Shown piece by piece: positions 1 through 7,896 of a stretch of 64,000 bases of DNA. The notes under the pieces were generated by a model that was given only the letters and a program-made list of their open reading frames with translations, was not told where the DNA came from and made no database searches. The stretch is from Breznakia pachnodae (GTDB lineage: Bacteria; Bacillota_I; Bacilli_A; Erysipelotrichales; Erysipelotrichaceae): the NCBI RefSeq assembly GCF_030814225.1, contig NZ_JAUSUR010000002.1, positions 248,001 to 312,000 on the forward strand, in the 5' to 3' direction. Within the stretch, counting starts at the first letter, position 1; every line of letters starts with the position of its first letter. The translations under genes and the position numbers were made by a program.

Positions 1-37
1 TAGAAATCTTCGGATTGCCCCTTTATTATTGGCTTTA

Positions 38-46
38 TGCTATAAT
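38..46 (+). promoter_or_regulatory. Extended -10 promoter for the HAD gene
   Basis: TGC directly followed by TATAAT (41-46) forms an extended -10 element about 28 bases before the start codon. No good -35 is visible at 17 bp, as is common for extended -10 promoters. Confidence 0.55.
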
Positions 47-74
47 ATTGGGGTACGACATAGAGGAGAGAAAC

Positions 75-902
75 ATGTATAAATTACTAGCACTTGACTT
101 AGATGAGACATTATTCAATGATGATCATCAGATTGATGAAGGAAATAGAGAAGCGATTGCAAGAGCAAGAGCTGCAGGCGTTAAAGTTGTTCCATGTAGT
201 GGAAGAGGTCCTGGGTTTTTAGGAAGTCTGTATGATGATTTGGATTTGATGCATGATAATGAATATAGTATTTTAACAAATGGAGCCATTGTAATAGAAA
301 ATAGTACAAATAAAGTAATTAGCTGTACTCCATTACCGTTTGAAAAAGCTAAAGAACTATTTGAATTTGGACTAAACAAAGATTTGGCAGTAGAAATATT
401 TACTCCTGAAAAAGTATATTTTTATCACACTACGGAAGAAACAAAGGAACGTGTTAATAACTTTGGAACCAATCTTGTTTTTATGGACAATGATGATTTT
501 GATTTTCTTAAAGATAAAATAATAATAAAAGTCCTTTATGAAAAAGTTGGAGGTTATGATTACTTCAGAAGTTTTGCAGATGAGATGAAACCAATTGTTG
601 ATGGTCATGTAACTACATCGTTTTCTAGTAACCGCTTCTACGAACTAAATGCAATAGGAATTCACAAGGGTGTTGGATTAAAAGCTTTAGCTGATCACCT
701 TGGAATTGGTATTGAAGAAACAATTGGTGTTGGTGATAACTTTAATGATGTTGGATTAGTGAAAGATGCGGGTCTTGGAGTAGCAGTTTCAAATGCCATT
801 GACGAAATCAAAGATCTTGCTGATGTAGTAACCAAAGCAACAAACAATGAAAATGCAATTGCAGAAGTAATTGATACTTATATCTTGGATACAGGTAAAT
901 AA
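75..902 (+). CDS. HAD-family hydrolase, Cof-type sugar/FMN phosphatase
   Basis: Predicted cytosolic phosphatase of the HAD superfamily, Cof/YidA-like subfamily, which usually dephosphorylates sugar phosphates or cofactors such as FMN or PLP. The start at 75 is preceded by GAGGAGAG at good spacing; an upstream in-frame ATG at 15 lies in the promoter and is rejected. Motif I is DLDET at residues 8-12 (nucleophile Asp8, acid/base Asp10), and the motif IV acidic loop GDNFND lies near residue 222. The region between is long enough for a C2-type cap. At 275 residues it has the usual family length. The next gene begins two bases after its stop, so the two are probably co-translated. The substrate cannot be told from sequence. 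Confidence 0.9.
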   Translation: MYKLLALDLDETLFNDDHQIDEGNREAIARARAAGVKVVPCSGRGPGFLGSLYDDLDLMHDNEYSILTNGAIVIENSTNKVISCTPLPFEKAKELFEFGLNKDLAVEIFTPEKVYFYHTTEETKERVNNFGTNLVFMDNDDFDFLKDKIIIKVLYEKVGGYDYFRSFADEMKPIVDGHVTTSFSSNRFYELNAIGIHKGVGLKALADHLGIGIEETIGVGDNFNDVGLVKDAGLGVAVSNAIDEIKDLADVVTKATNNENAIAEVIDTYILDTGK

Positions 903-903
903 T

Positions 904-1503
904 ATGTTAGATAAATCGCTACCTTATTACGATATTATCATGAAGGCAGATTTTGCAACAGCAACTGCTCATAAGATAATTGACCTACCTGATGGATATA
1001 CTTATAAAATGTATGAAGATGGTGATGAACAGAAGTGGGCCCAGGTAGAAACGAGTGTTGGAGAATTCAATTCAGTTGATGATGCACTAGCTTATTTCAA
1101 TAAAGTATTTGCTCCTTATAAAGAGGAACTATATAAACGTATGTGTTTCATTCTAAATGGAGAAAGACAGTATGTAGCAACTGCTACAGCATGGTATCGC
1201 GAAAATGAAACTGCTCATTTCCCATTGTTGCATTGGGTGAGTGTATCTCCAGATGCACAAGGACTTGGTTTAGGGAAGGCTGTTGTCGTATACGCGTTGC
1301 ATCAGTTTCTAAGTACGGAAATCCCAAAGACAATTTATTTACATACACAGACATGGAGTGCTCCTGCAGTTGGTTTGTATGGTAAGCTGGGATTTCATAT
1401 AAGTTATGAAAATTTCTTTGGCCAATCCAGTGACAAAGAAGCAAAAGCAGTATTAGAAACTGTTTTAAAAAAAGAAATAATCGATATGATATATAGAGTG
1501 TAA
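904..1503 (+). CDS. GNAT-family N-acetyltransferase
   Basis: Predicted acetyl-CoA-dependent N-acetyltransferase of 199 residues. The ATG at 904 follows the HAD stop almost directly, with only a weak ACAGGT site, which suggests translational coupling. The acetyl-CoA binding motif A is clear in the C-terminal half: VSVSPDAQGLGLGKAVV, matching the Q/RxxGxG/A signature. It is followed by a YGKLGF motif B-like segment. The N-terminal 80 residues do not match a subfamily I recognise. The substrate is unknown. Transcription ends at the hairpin overlapping its stop codon. Confidence 0.85.
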   Translation: MLDKSLPYYDIIMKADFATATAHKIIDLPDGYTYKMYEDGDEQKWAQVETSVGEFNSVDDALAYFNKVFAPYKEELYKRMCFILNGERQYVATATAWYRENETAHFPLLHWVSVSPDAQGLGLGKAVVVYALHQFLSTEIPKTIYLHTQTWSAPAVGLYGKLGFHISYENFFGQSSDKEAKAVLETVLKKEIIDMIYRV

Positions 1504-1528
1504 CCTTTCAATTTGAAAGGTTCTTTTT
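1502..1528 (+). terminator. Intrinsic terminator after the GNAT gene
   Basis: A 9-bp stem (AACCTTTCA paired with TGAAAGGTT, loop ATT) is followed by TTCTTTTT. It overlaps the GNAT stop codon. Confidence 0.85.
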
Positions 1529-1529
1529 G

Positions 1530-1538
1530 TGTTATAAT
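1530..1538 (+). promoter_or_regulatory. Extended -10 promoter for murI
   Basis: TGT followed by TATAAT (1533-1538) lies 22 bases before the murI start and immediately after the terminator. No convincing -35 is seen. Confidence 0.55.
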
Positions 1539-1560
1539 ATTTGTAGTTTGAGGTGATGAA

Positions 1561-2325
1561 ATGATAAATGAAAATTCGCCAATTGGAATTTTTGATTCTG
1601 GTTTAGGAGGTATTAGTGTATTAAAAACATGCCTGGAGGTTTTACCAGAAGAGCACTTTATCTATTTTGGAGATTCTGCCAATTCTCCTTATGGAACAAA
1701 ACCTAAGGAAGAAGTAGTGAATCGCTGTATTGAAATCTGTGATGATTTCATTGATAAAGGAGTAAAAGCAATTGTAATTGCTTGTAATACAGCAACTAGT
1801 GTAGCTGTACAAACATTAAGAGACAGATATTCTATTCCTATTATTGGAATGGAACCTGCACTAAAGGTTGCGGCTAATGGAAAAGAAAATCAGAATATCG
1901 TAGTTATGGCGACACCACTTACGCTAAAGGAGAAAAAGTTCGCAAAACTCATGCATCAATATGATAGTTATAATCAGATTATTAAGATGCCTTGTCCTGA
2001 TTTTGTAAGTATCGTGGAAAATGATGGTTCTAATATTCAACAGGCTGTAAACAATCAGATTGATCAATATAAGAATGAACTTGATGATAAACATATTGAT
2101 AGTGTCGTTCTTGGATGTACTCACTTTGTATTTCTAAAAAACGAGATTCAAACTTACTTTGGTCCTTCAACTGTTTTAATCGATGGTAATCTGGGAACAG
2201 CAAATCATTTGAAACACCTTTTAAATCAAGATAACCTATTAGCAAAACAAAATAAAAAAGTGGATATTTTTAATTCTGATGAATCAAAACTTCCACTAAG
2301 TAATCGTTTATTAACTTCTGAGTAA
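1561..2325 (+). CDS. murI: Glutamate racemase MurI
   Basis: Cofactor-independent racemase that makes D-glutamate for peptidoglycan. The ATG follows GAGGTGATGAA. All family signatures are present: PIGIFDSGLGG at residues 7-17, GDSANSPYG near 37-45, the first catalytic cysteine in ACNTATS (Cys75), and the second in GCTHF near residue 185. At 254 residues it is slightly shorter than the usual 260-275, but no key part is missing. It has its own promoter and terminator, so it is probably a single-gene unit. Confidence 0.97.
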   Translation: MINENSPIGIFDSGLGGISVLKTCLEVLPEEHFIYFGDSANSPYGTKPKEEVVNRCIEICDDFIDKGVKAIVIACNTATSVAVQTLRDRYSIPIIGMEPALKVAANGKENQNIVVMATPLTLKEKKFAKLMHQYDSYNQIIKMPCPDFVSIVENDGSNIQQAVNNQIDQYKNELDDKHIDSVVLGCTHFVFLKNEIQTYFGPSTVLIDGNLGTANHLKHLLNQDNLLAKQNKKVDIFNSDESKLPLSNRLLTSE

Positions 2326-2338
2326 TCAGAAGTTTTTT
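2313..2338 (+). terminator. Intrinsic terminator after murI
   Basis: An 8-bp stem AACTTCTG/CAGAAGTT with loop AGTAAT is followed by a T-run (2333-2338). It overlaps the end of murI. Confidence 0.85.
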
Positions 2339-2717
2339 ATATCCTGCTAGGTAGTTCATCTTCTTTGTCTACCTCTTCCTTTATATAATCACCAAAAGAT
2401 ATAAAGTCACCATAATTTGTATACTCCAGCATCGCTCGGTTTCCTATTTGTAGACGATTGTAAAAGATTGGATCTATTATAAATGTCTTTTCTTTATCTG
2501 GTAACTGAAAAGTTACTTCATGAGAAGTGTAGTGACTCATGGAACGACTTGCACGATTTTGAACATCATATGTTTCTTTACGTATAACGGTTGCCAATTC
2601 TCGTATGTGTTGTTTTCTTTTTCTATTATAATCTGGAAGTATATATACTAGTATTGTTCCTATTACCAATGCTAGTAAAACTATTCCTGCAATTACGCTA
2701 AATATGTTATCACTCAT
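2337..2717 (-). CDS. Membrane-anchored DUF2500-like protein
   Basis: 126-residue protein with one N-terminal transmembrane helix (about residues 7-30) followed by a basic stretch and a small soluble domain. The segment with VTFQLPDKEK, then FYNRLQIGNRAMLEY and DFISFGDY, resembles DUF2500, a family of one-TM proteins of unknown function. It ends convergently against murI. The sequence just upstream of the ATG contains TATAAT at 2724-2729 on the minus strand and no clear Shine-Dalgarno site, so the message may be nearly leaderless. Function is unknown. Confidence 0.7.
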   Translation of the reverse strand: MSDNIFSVIAGIVLLALVIGTILVYILPDYNRKRKQHIRELATVIRKETYDVQNRASRSMSHYTSHEVTFQLPDKEKTFIIDPIFYNRLQIGNRAMLEYTNYGDFISFGDYIKEEVDKEDELPSRI

Positions 2718-2745
2718 AGGATTATTATATCCAGTTATTATTTAT

Positions 2746-3510
2746 CTACTTCTTTCTCATCATCCACAATAAGATTTTATTTACAAATGCAACTGGTGCT
2801 ATCTTTGAAGAAAAGTACATTCCTTTTGTGTACCAGCCAGGAACAATCATATTCTTATTTTTCATTAATCCACGATACCCAATTGCAGCAACTTTATCTG
2901 CTTTCATTACTACTCCAGTAAATAGTGGAGTGGATTCAATATCTGACTTTTTCGCAAACTCAGTCTCAGTCGCTCCTGGACATAATGCACTTACTGAAAC
3001 TCCATGTTGTTTTAACTCTACATGCAGTGCTTTTGAAAAAGATAACACATAAGACTTTGTAGCTCCATATACTGCACCATAAGGTAATGCCGCAAAGGCT
3101 GCTGCACTTGCAATATTTAATATCTTTCCTTGTTTTCTCTGAACCATTCCTTGTACATAATAACCTGTTAAAGCTGTAAGAAACGTATTATGTAGTTCAA
3201 CCATTTCTAATTCTTTGTCTAAATTAGATTCATGAAAGTTACCATGCTCATAAAACCCTGCATTATTAACTAGAATATCAATTTGCTCACTTACAGTTTC
3301 AAATACTTCTTTAGCTGCATTGGGTTTGGCTAAGTCAAATGCATATACAGATACTTGAATCGAAAATTCTTTCTCTAACTCTTCTTTCTGCTTCTTTAAT
3401 TTCTCCATATTTCTCGATACTAAAACTAAGTCATATTTATCTTTCGCAAATAATCTTGCAAATTCATACCCTAATCCACTGGTTGTTCCTGTTATTAATG
3501 CTGAACTCAT
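2746..3510 (-). CDS. Short-chain dehydrogenase/reductase (SDR)
   Basis: NAD(P)-dependent oxidoreductase of the classical SDR family, 254 residues. The start at 3510 is chosen because AGGAGG lies nine bases upstream. Visible motifs are the dinucleotide-binding TGTTSGLG (residues 7-14), NNAG, the catalytic Ser in IASAA, and the catalytic YxxxK in YGATK near residue 147. It belongs to the DltE/YqjQ-like group with a long C-terminal tail, which may be hydrophobic (FVNKILLWMM). Its ATG overlaps the MerR stop (ATGA), so it is coupled to the regulator. The substrate is unknown; aldehyde or carbonyl stress is plausible from the MerR partner. Confidence 0.88.
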   Translation of the reverse strand: MSSALITGTTSGLGYEFARLFAKDKYDLVLVSRNMEKLKKQKEELEKEFSIQVSVYAFDLAKPNAAKEVFETVSEQIDILVNNAGFYEHGNFHESNLDKELEMVELHNTFLTALTGYYVQGMVQRKQGKILNIASAAAFAALPYGAVYGATKSYVLSFSKALHVELKQHGVSVSALCPGATETEFAKKSDIESTPLFTGVVMKADKVAAIGYRGLMKNKNMIVPGWYTKGMYFSSKIAPVAFVNKILLWMMRKK

Positions 3511-3947
3511 CGTATTGTGCCTCCTGGTATCAGCTTTTTGAAGCTCTCCCACTCATCTTTATAGTCATAACAGTTATTCTCTTCTTCACCTGCTATTACA
3601 CGCTCATAATAGCTTAATTTCTCTTTCAGTGCCATTGAGATAAACTGGTATGCTTTCATTTGTTCTTCAATATAGTGTTGATGCTTTTCTAATATTTCTT
3701 TTCTCGCTTCCACACTTTCTCTTCCCTGTGGAACCAGTTTGATATACTGCCTAATATCTCCAATACTCATTCCTGTATCTCTCATTGCTTTAATCATATA
3801 AATCCATTCAATGTCATCTTTAGAAAAGACACGACTATTGTTTGTATCACGAATGATTGTAGGTAATAAACCTTCTCGATCATAGTAATGTAAGGTAGAA
3901 ACCTTTAGTTCTAATTCATCTGCTACCTGCTTGATTGTATAGTTCAT
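3507..3947 (-). CDS. MerR-family transcriptional regulator
   Basis: 146-residue one-component regulator. The N-terminal MerR winged helix-turn-helix is clear: YTIKQVADELELKVSTLHYYDREGLLP, then RVFSKDDIEWI. A coiled-coil dimerisation helix follows (about residues 80-125). There is no conserved cysteine cluster as in metal-sensing members, so it looks like the AdhR/NmlR or TipA-like branch; this is inference. GAGGTACAATT supports the start at 3947. It forms a two-gene operon with the SDR gene, and its own promoter has the 19-bp spacer that MerR proteins act on, so it is probably autoregulated. Confidence 0.9.
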   Translation of the reverse strand: MNYTIKQVADELELKVSTLHYYDREGLLPTIIRDTNNSRVFSKDDIEWIYMIKAMRDTGMSIGDIRQYIKLVPQGRESVEARKEILEKHQHYIEEQMKAYQFISMALKEKLSYYERVIAGEEENNCYDYKDEWESFKKLIPGGTIR

Positions 3948-3965
3948 AATTGTACCTCTGGATAT

Positions 3966-3996
3966 AGCATACACTATGAAGTGCACTTTATGTCAA
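3966..3996 (-). promoter_or_regulatory. MerR-type promoter with 19-bp spacer and dyad
   Basis: On the minus strand TTGACA (3991-3996) and TATGCT (3966-3971) are separated by 19 bp. The spacer contains the palindrome AAGTGCACTT. A long spacer carrying a dyad is the hallmark of MerR-activated promoters. Confidence 0.75.
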
Positions 3997-3999
3997 CAG

Positions 4000-4029
4000 A
4001 AAAAAAGAAGAAAATCATAAAAGATTCTC
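4000..4029 (-). terminator. Probable terminator after the LRR protein gene
   Basis: On the minus strand GAGAATC and GATTTTC form a 7-bp stem (one G-T pair) with a short loop, followed by a T-rich run. It lies 20 bases after the LRR gene and before the MerR promoter. Confidence 0.55.
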
Positions 4030-4048
4030 TCCTTGTAATTCTAATTAT

Positions 4049-7000
4049 TTATTTTTGCTTCTTAAATCTTCTAATTCCAATATAGAATCCAGATACTACA
4101 AGTAATGAAATAAGCATCATTAGGTTTGTTGAATCTGATGTTGAAACACTTGGATTATTTGTAATCACTTTGTCATTTGGTGGAGTTGAAGGTTTTGCAA
4201 TAACGCCTGTTCCATTCTTATTAGCATTTAAAATATCCAATTGATTTTGTACTTCTTTTAATTTATCCAATAGTGAATCCTTCAAAGAACTATCTGGTAA
4301 TTTATTAACCAAATCTTTCGCATGATCAACATCATCTTGTGTTACATCATCCTTGATTGTTCCATTACCATCAATCAAATCATTCACTGCATTTCTTGCA
4401 TCCAGCATTGCTTGTGCTTTATCTACTTCCTTTTGCAGTTCAGATTTTAATTCGCTTTCAGGAAGTCTATTTACTGCCTTTTGAGCATCATCAATTACTG
4501 CTTGATCGGTACTATCTTTAATTGCAGTATGTGTACTATCTGTAAATAAATTATCTACCTTGTCTTTAGCATCCTTCTCCAACTTTTCTCTATCTTTTTG
4601 TTTTTCTCTTTCCTCAAGTTGATCTTTTGCTTTGTCTACTTCATTTTGTAATTTATCTTTTAAATCACCATCAGGTAATTCATCAATCAAATCTTCTACA
4701 TCCTTGATATCATCATCGTCTATATCATCTTTGATATTTCCATCTTTATCAAATAAATCATCAACTGCATTGATTGCATCTAACATATCTTGCGCAGTAT
4801 CTAATTTATCCTTTAATTCTTCTTTCAGTTTTCCATCATCAATATTATTTAGAACTTCTTTTGCTTTATCTAAATCATCTTGTGTAACATCATCACTTAA
4901 GTCTGTTCCATTTTCACTAAGTAAATTATCAAATGGCAAGAACTTAATCGTTCCTTCCTCAATAACAATTTCTCTAGGATAAATGATTGTTTCATCTCCT
5001 GTTGTGACAGTTGATCCATCTGGTAGTTTTACACTAGTTCCATTGTCTTCAATCTCACCAACTTTATCAGCTGGTACTGTTATTACATAATCATCAGAAG
5101 AAACATTTCCATCTTTATCTACATTCGCTGGTCCCGATACATATGTTTTATCTCCATCATTATTTACCACTGTACTTCCTGCAGGTAAGCTTGACGATGG
5201 TGTAACTGTATCAATTATAACTGAACCATCCTCTGGTACTGTTATCGTAATTGTTTCTCCACCAACTATTGCTGTTCCATTTTCATCAATAATATTCTTT
5301 GAGAATGTATAGTCTTCATCTGTAGTGATTACTCCATCACTCACAGAGAACCTACCATCAAAATCATACACACCATCACCAGTAATTACGGTTCCACTGC
5401 CAAGACTAATCTTTCCATTTTCATCAATATCATTTAGTGAAGCCCCAATAACAAGATTCCCTTCATTATCCATAAGTGCACCTTGTGATAAATCAGTAAA
5501 TGCAGTTACTCCTATTCCTATGAAACTATTCTCTTCATCATATTTAGGAACTCCTACAGCATACTGTGCATTCATAGATGGTGCAATTACATAGTATCCA
5601 GATGTTGCATCCCACGAGAATGCACCAGCAGTTGCACTTAATCGAACCATAGGAGTATTTTTTTCTTTACTCCCTGTAACATAAAATCCAGTTAGTTTGC
5701 TTAAATTAGCATTCGATGCTTTTGAAATAGATAAATTTGTTAGTGTATTGATTCCAGATAAATTAACAGATAGTTTAGGATTATAAAACGAATAAAACGT
5801 TGTTAGCTTTGTAAGTCCAGTCACATTAACATTATCTAGCATATTAGTATTTACATGTAATGTTGCCAAATTACTCATATGGGTAACATCTAGTGTTCCT
5901 ACCAATTTATTATCATCTACTCTTAATATTGTTAGTTTACTGTTGTTTGATATATCTATTGTTGTTAGTTTGTTTGTATTCACACTAAAACTTGTTAAGT
6001 TAATCGCGTCTGATACATCTATATCTGCTAATTTATTATTACTTGCATTCAATAGTTCTAATGCTGTATTTCCTGACAATCCTAATTCTGATAATACATT
6101 TCCATGTACATACATTGTTTTAAGTTTTGCTAAATTAGATACATTTATTTTTTCTAATTGATTAGCATTTGCATAAAATGATGATAAATTTTCCATATGT
6201 GTAACATCTAATGTCCCTGTTAGTTTATTTGCATCTACTCTTAATGCTGTTAATTTACTATTTTTAGAAACATCTACAGATGTTAATTCATTTGTATTTA
6301 TATGAAGGCTTGTAAGATTTAATGCATCTGTAACATCTATATTTGTAAGTCTGTTATTAGATACATTTAATAATTCTAATGTTGTATTTCCTGATAGCTT
6401 CAACTCTACAAGTGAGTTATTATTTGCATAAAATGTCTTTAGTTTAGTAAGTTCTGACACATCAATCATCTCTAATTGATTAGCATTTGTATAAAGTAAT
6501 GATAACTCTGACATATGAGTAAGATCTAAAGTTCCTGACAATTTGTTTGCATCTACTCTTAATGTTGATAATTTATCATTTTGAGATAAATCTATTTCTG
6601 TTAATTCATTCGTTTGTATTTGGAAATTCGTTAGTTTTTTTGCTTCCGTTATATCAATATCTGTTAATTTATTATTACTTGCATTAAGAAGTTCCAATGC
6701 TACATTTCCTGATAAACTTATTTCTGTTGCTAGATTGTTGTGTGCATAAAATGTTTTTAATTTACTAAGTCCAGATACATTTACTTTTTCCAACTGATTA
6801 GCATTTACATATAACGATGTTAAACTTTCCATATGTGTAACATCTATTGTTCCTGTTAACTTATTTGCATCCAATCTTAGTGTTACTAATTTATCATTAT
6901 TAGATAAATCTATTTCTGTTAATTCATTAGTATTTATCTGAAAATTTGTTAGTTTTATTGCATCAGTTACATCAATATCTGTTAGTTTGTTACCGCTAGC

Positions 7001-7714
7001 ATTTAATATTTCTAATAAAGTATTATTTGATAAGTTTAGTTCTGTTAATAAATTACTTTGAACATATAATGTTTTTAATTTCTCAAGACCAGAAACATCA
7101 ACCTTTTCTAATTGATTAACATTAACTGTTAAATTTGTTAATTCTGACATATGTGTAACATCTAACACACCTGTTAGCTTATTTCCATTTGCAATTAACG
7201 ATGTTATTCCAGTGAAGTATTCTATTCCAACCAATGATTCAATACCCATACTTGCTACACTAATAGATGTTCTTGCTTCAATCTTATCAATATCACTTTG
7301 AGTTATAAGTGTACCTTTTTCTGTAGCATCGTCATAACCTGTTTTCCCTAATACAGTTACTGCCACCCATGATCTGAAAATTGAATCAGGAAAGGCTTGT
7401 TCAAGAGTTGTTACACCATCAACCAATCCACTACTATAAGCGACAATGCCTGAAGTTGGAACTACATCAACTGTATCTATAGTTGGTGTAATTTCTTTTA
7501 TTTCCTCTTCAATAAGATCTTCATTTTCAATTTCTTCTAATTGCTCTTCATCTTCAGTCGTTTCATCCTCAACGACACCCACTGTTTCTTCTACCTCTTC
7601 TTCTGTTACTGATTCTTCTATTTCAGTAGCTTTTACTGCTGAAGTAATTATTAAACCAAATATTAAGGTTAAAATAGTTAGGCTACTAATTAATTTTCTT
7701 GTTGTTTTTCTCAT
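4049..7714 (-). CDS. Leucine-rich-repeat, wall-anchor-like surface protein
   Basis: 1221-residue secreted protein. The start at 7714 follows GGAGGAAAAT. Order of parts: signal peptide (1-32), Glu-rich acidic linker (about 33-75), an internalin-like cap (around FPDSIF and SQSDIDKI-type sequence), then LRRs grouped into 106-residue super-repeats, a short domain around IAPSMNAQYAVGVP, small beta-type segments, three or four helical repeats of about 60 residues (pattern LPDGDLKDKLQ.EVDKA), and a C-terminal TM plus RRFKKQK tail. The anchor region reads STSDSTN, a degraded form of the TGDTTN seen in the other surface proteins, so covalent wall attachment is doubtful. It is the target of cassette 1, with its own ECF-like promoter and a hairpin in the leader. 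Likely an adhesin. Confidence 0.85.
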   Translation of the reverse strand: MRKTTRKLISSLTILTLIFGLIITSAVKATEIEESVTEEEVEETVGVVEDETTEDEEQLEEIENEDLIEEEIKEITPTIDTVDVVPTSGIVAYSSGLVDGVTTLEQAFPDSIFRSWVAVTVLGKTGYDDATEKGTLITQSDIDKIEARTSISVASMGIESLVGIEYFTGITSLIANGNKLTGVLDVTHMSELTNLTVNVNQLEKVDVSGLEKLKTLYVQSNLLTELNLSNNTLLEILNASGNKLTDIDVTDAIKLTNFQINTNELTEIDLSNNDKLVTLRLDANKLTGTIDVTHMESLTSLYVNANQLEKVNVSGLSKLKTFYAHNNLATEISLSGNVALELLNASNNKLTDIDITEAKKLTNFQIQTNELTEIDLSQNDKLSTLRVDANKLSGTLDLTHMSELSLLYTNANQLEMIDVSELTKLKTFYANNNSLVELKLSGNTTLELLNVSNNRLTNIDVTDALNLTSLHINTNELTSVDVSKNSKLTALRVDANKLTGTLDVTHMENLSSFYANANQLEKINVSNLAKLKTMYVHGNVLSELGLSGNTALELLNASNNKLADIDVSDAINLTSFSVNTNKLTTIDISNNSKLTILRVDDNKLVGTLDVTHMSNLATLHVNTNMLDNVNVTGLTKLTTFYSFYNPKLSVNLSGINTLTNLSISKASNANLSKLTGFYVTGSKEKNTPMVRLSATAGAFSWDATSGYYVIAPSMNAQYAVGVPKYDEENSFIGIGVTAFTDLSQGALMDNEGNLVIGASLNDIDENGKISLGSGTVITGDGVYDFDGRFSVSDGVITTDEDYTFSKNIIDENGTAIVGGETITITVPEDGSVIIDTVTPSSSLPAGSTVVNNDGDKTYVSGPANVDKDGNVSSDDYVITVPADKVGEIEDNGTSVKLPDGSTVTTGDETIIYPREIVIEEGTIKFLPFDNLLSENGTDLSDDVTQDDLDKAKEVLNNIDDGKLKEELKDKLDTAQDMLDAINAVDDLFDKDGNIKDDIDDDDIKDVEDLIDELPDGDLKDKLQNEVDKAKDQLEEREKQKDREKLEKDAKDKVDNLFTDSTHTAIKDSTDQAVIDDAQKAVNRLPESELKSELQKEVDKAQAMLDARNAVNDLIDGNGTIKDDVTQDDVDHAKDLVNKLPDSSLKDSLLDKLKEVQNQLDILNANKNGTGVIAKPSTPPNDKVITNNPSVSTSDSTNLMMLISLLVVSGFYIGIRRFKKQK
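5876..7150 (-). repeat. 318-bp tandem repeats coding 106-aa LRR super-repeats
   Basis: The landmark CATATG-GTAA-ATCT occurs at 5876, 6194, 6512, 6830 and 7148, exactly 318 bp apart each time. One unit codes for five LRRs of about 21 residues, with the recurrent pattern LDVTHM, NANQLEKV, LLNASNNKL, TNELTEIDLS and LRVDANKL. No indel has shifted the period. Confidence 0.9.
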
Positions 7715-7766
7715 ATTTTCCTCCAATAGTTAAGTTTTTCCAAAGTTTCTTTCTATATCTATTATT

Positions 7767-7832
7767 TGAAGGTTATCCTTATCAAATGTATGTAAAGGGC
7801 GTGTTACATATAAGATGTAAGGATAACCTTCA
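7767..7832 (-). promoter_or_regulatory. Large hairpin in the 5' leader of the LRR gene
   Basis: A perfect 15-bp inverted repeat, TGAAGGTTATCCTTA (7767-7781) against TAAGGATAACCTTCA (7818-7832), encloses about 36 bases that contain a smaller stem (ATGTAA/TTACAT). It lies between the ECF-like promoter and the start codon. No T-run follows in the direction of transcription, so it is not a terminator. It may stabilise the message or bind a protein. Confidence 0.6.
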
Positions 7833-7860
7833 ATTAGAGACCTATTTTAAGTACTCTGCA

Positions 7861-7893
7861 TAATAGACGATTAAGATTTGAAAAAAAACGGAT
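7861..7893 (-). promoter_or_regulatory. Cassette 1 ECF-like promoter of the LRR gene
   Basis: On the minus strand ATCCG (-35 side, ends 7893) is followed by 19 bases starting with a T-run and then CGTCTATTA (ends 7861). The same two elements at the same 19-base spacing lie upstream of the sigma gene at 9262-9294. The predicted leader is about 140 bases. Confidence 0.75.
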
Positions 7894-7896
7894 TTT

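Noticed and set aside
7767-7832. Leader hairpin as a terminator of the sigma gene
   Set aside because: No T-run follows it on the transcribed strand, and the LRR start codon and ribosome site lie just downstream.
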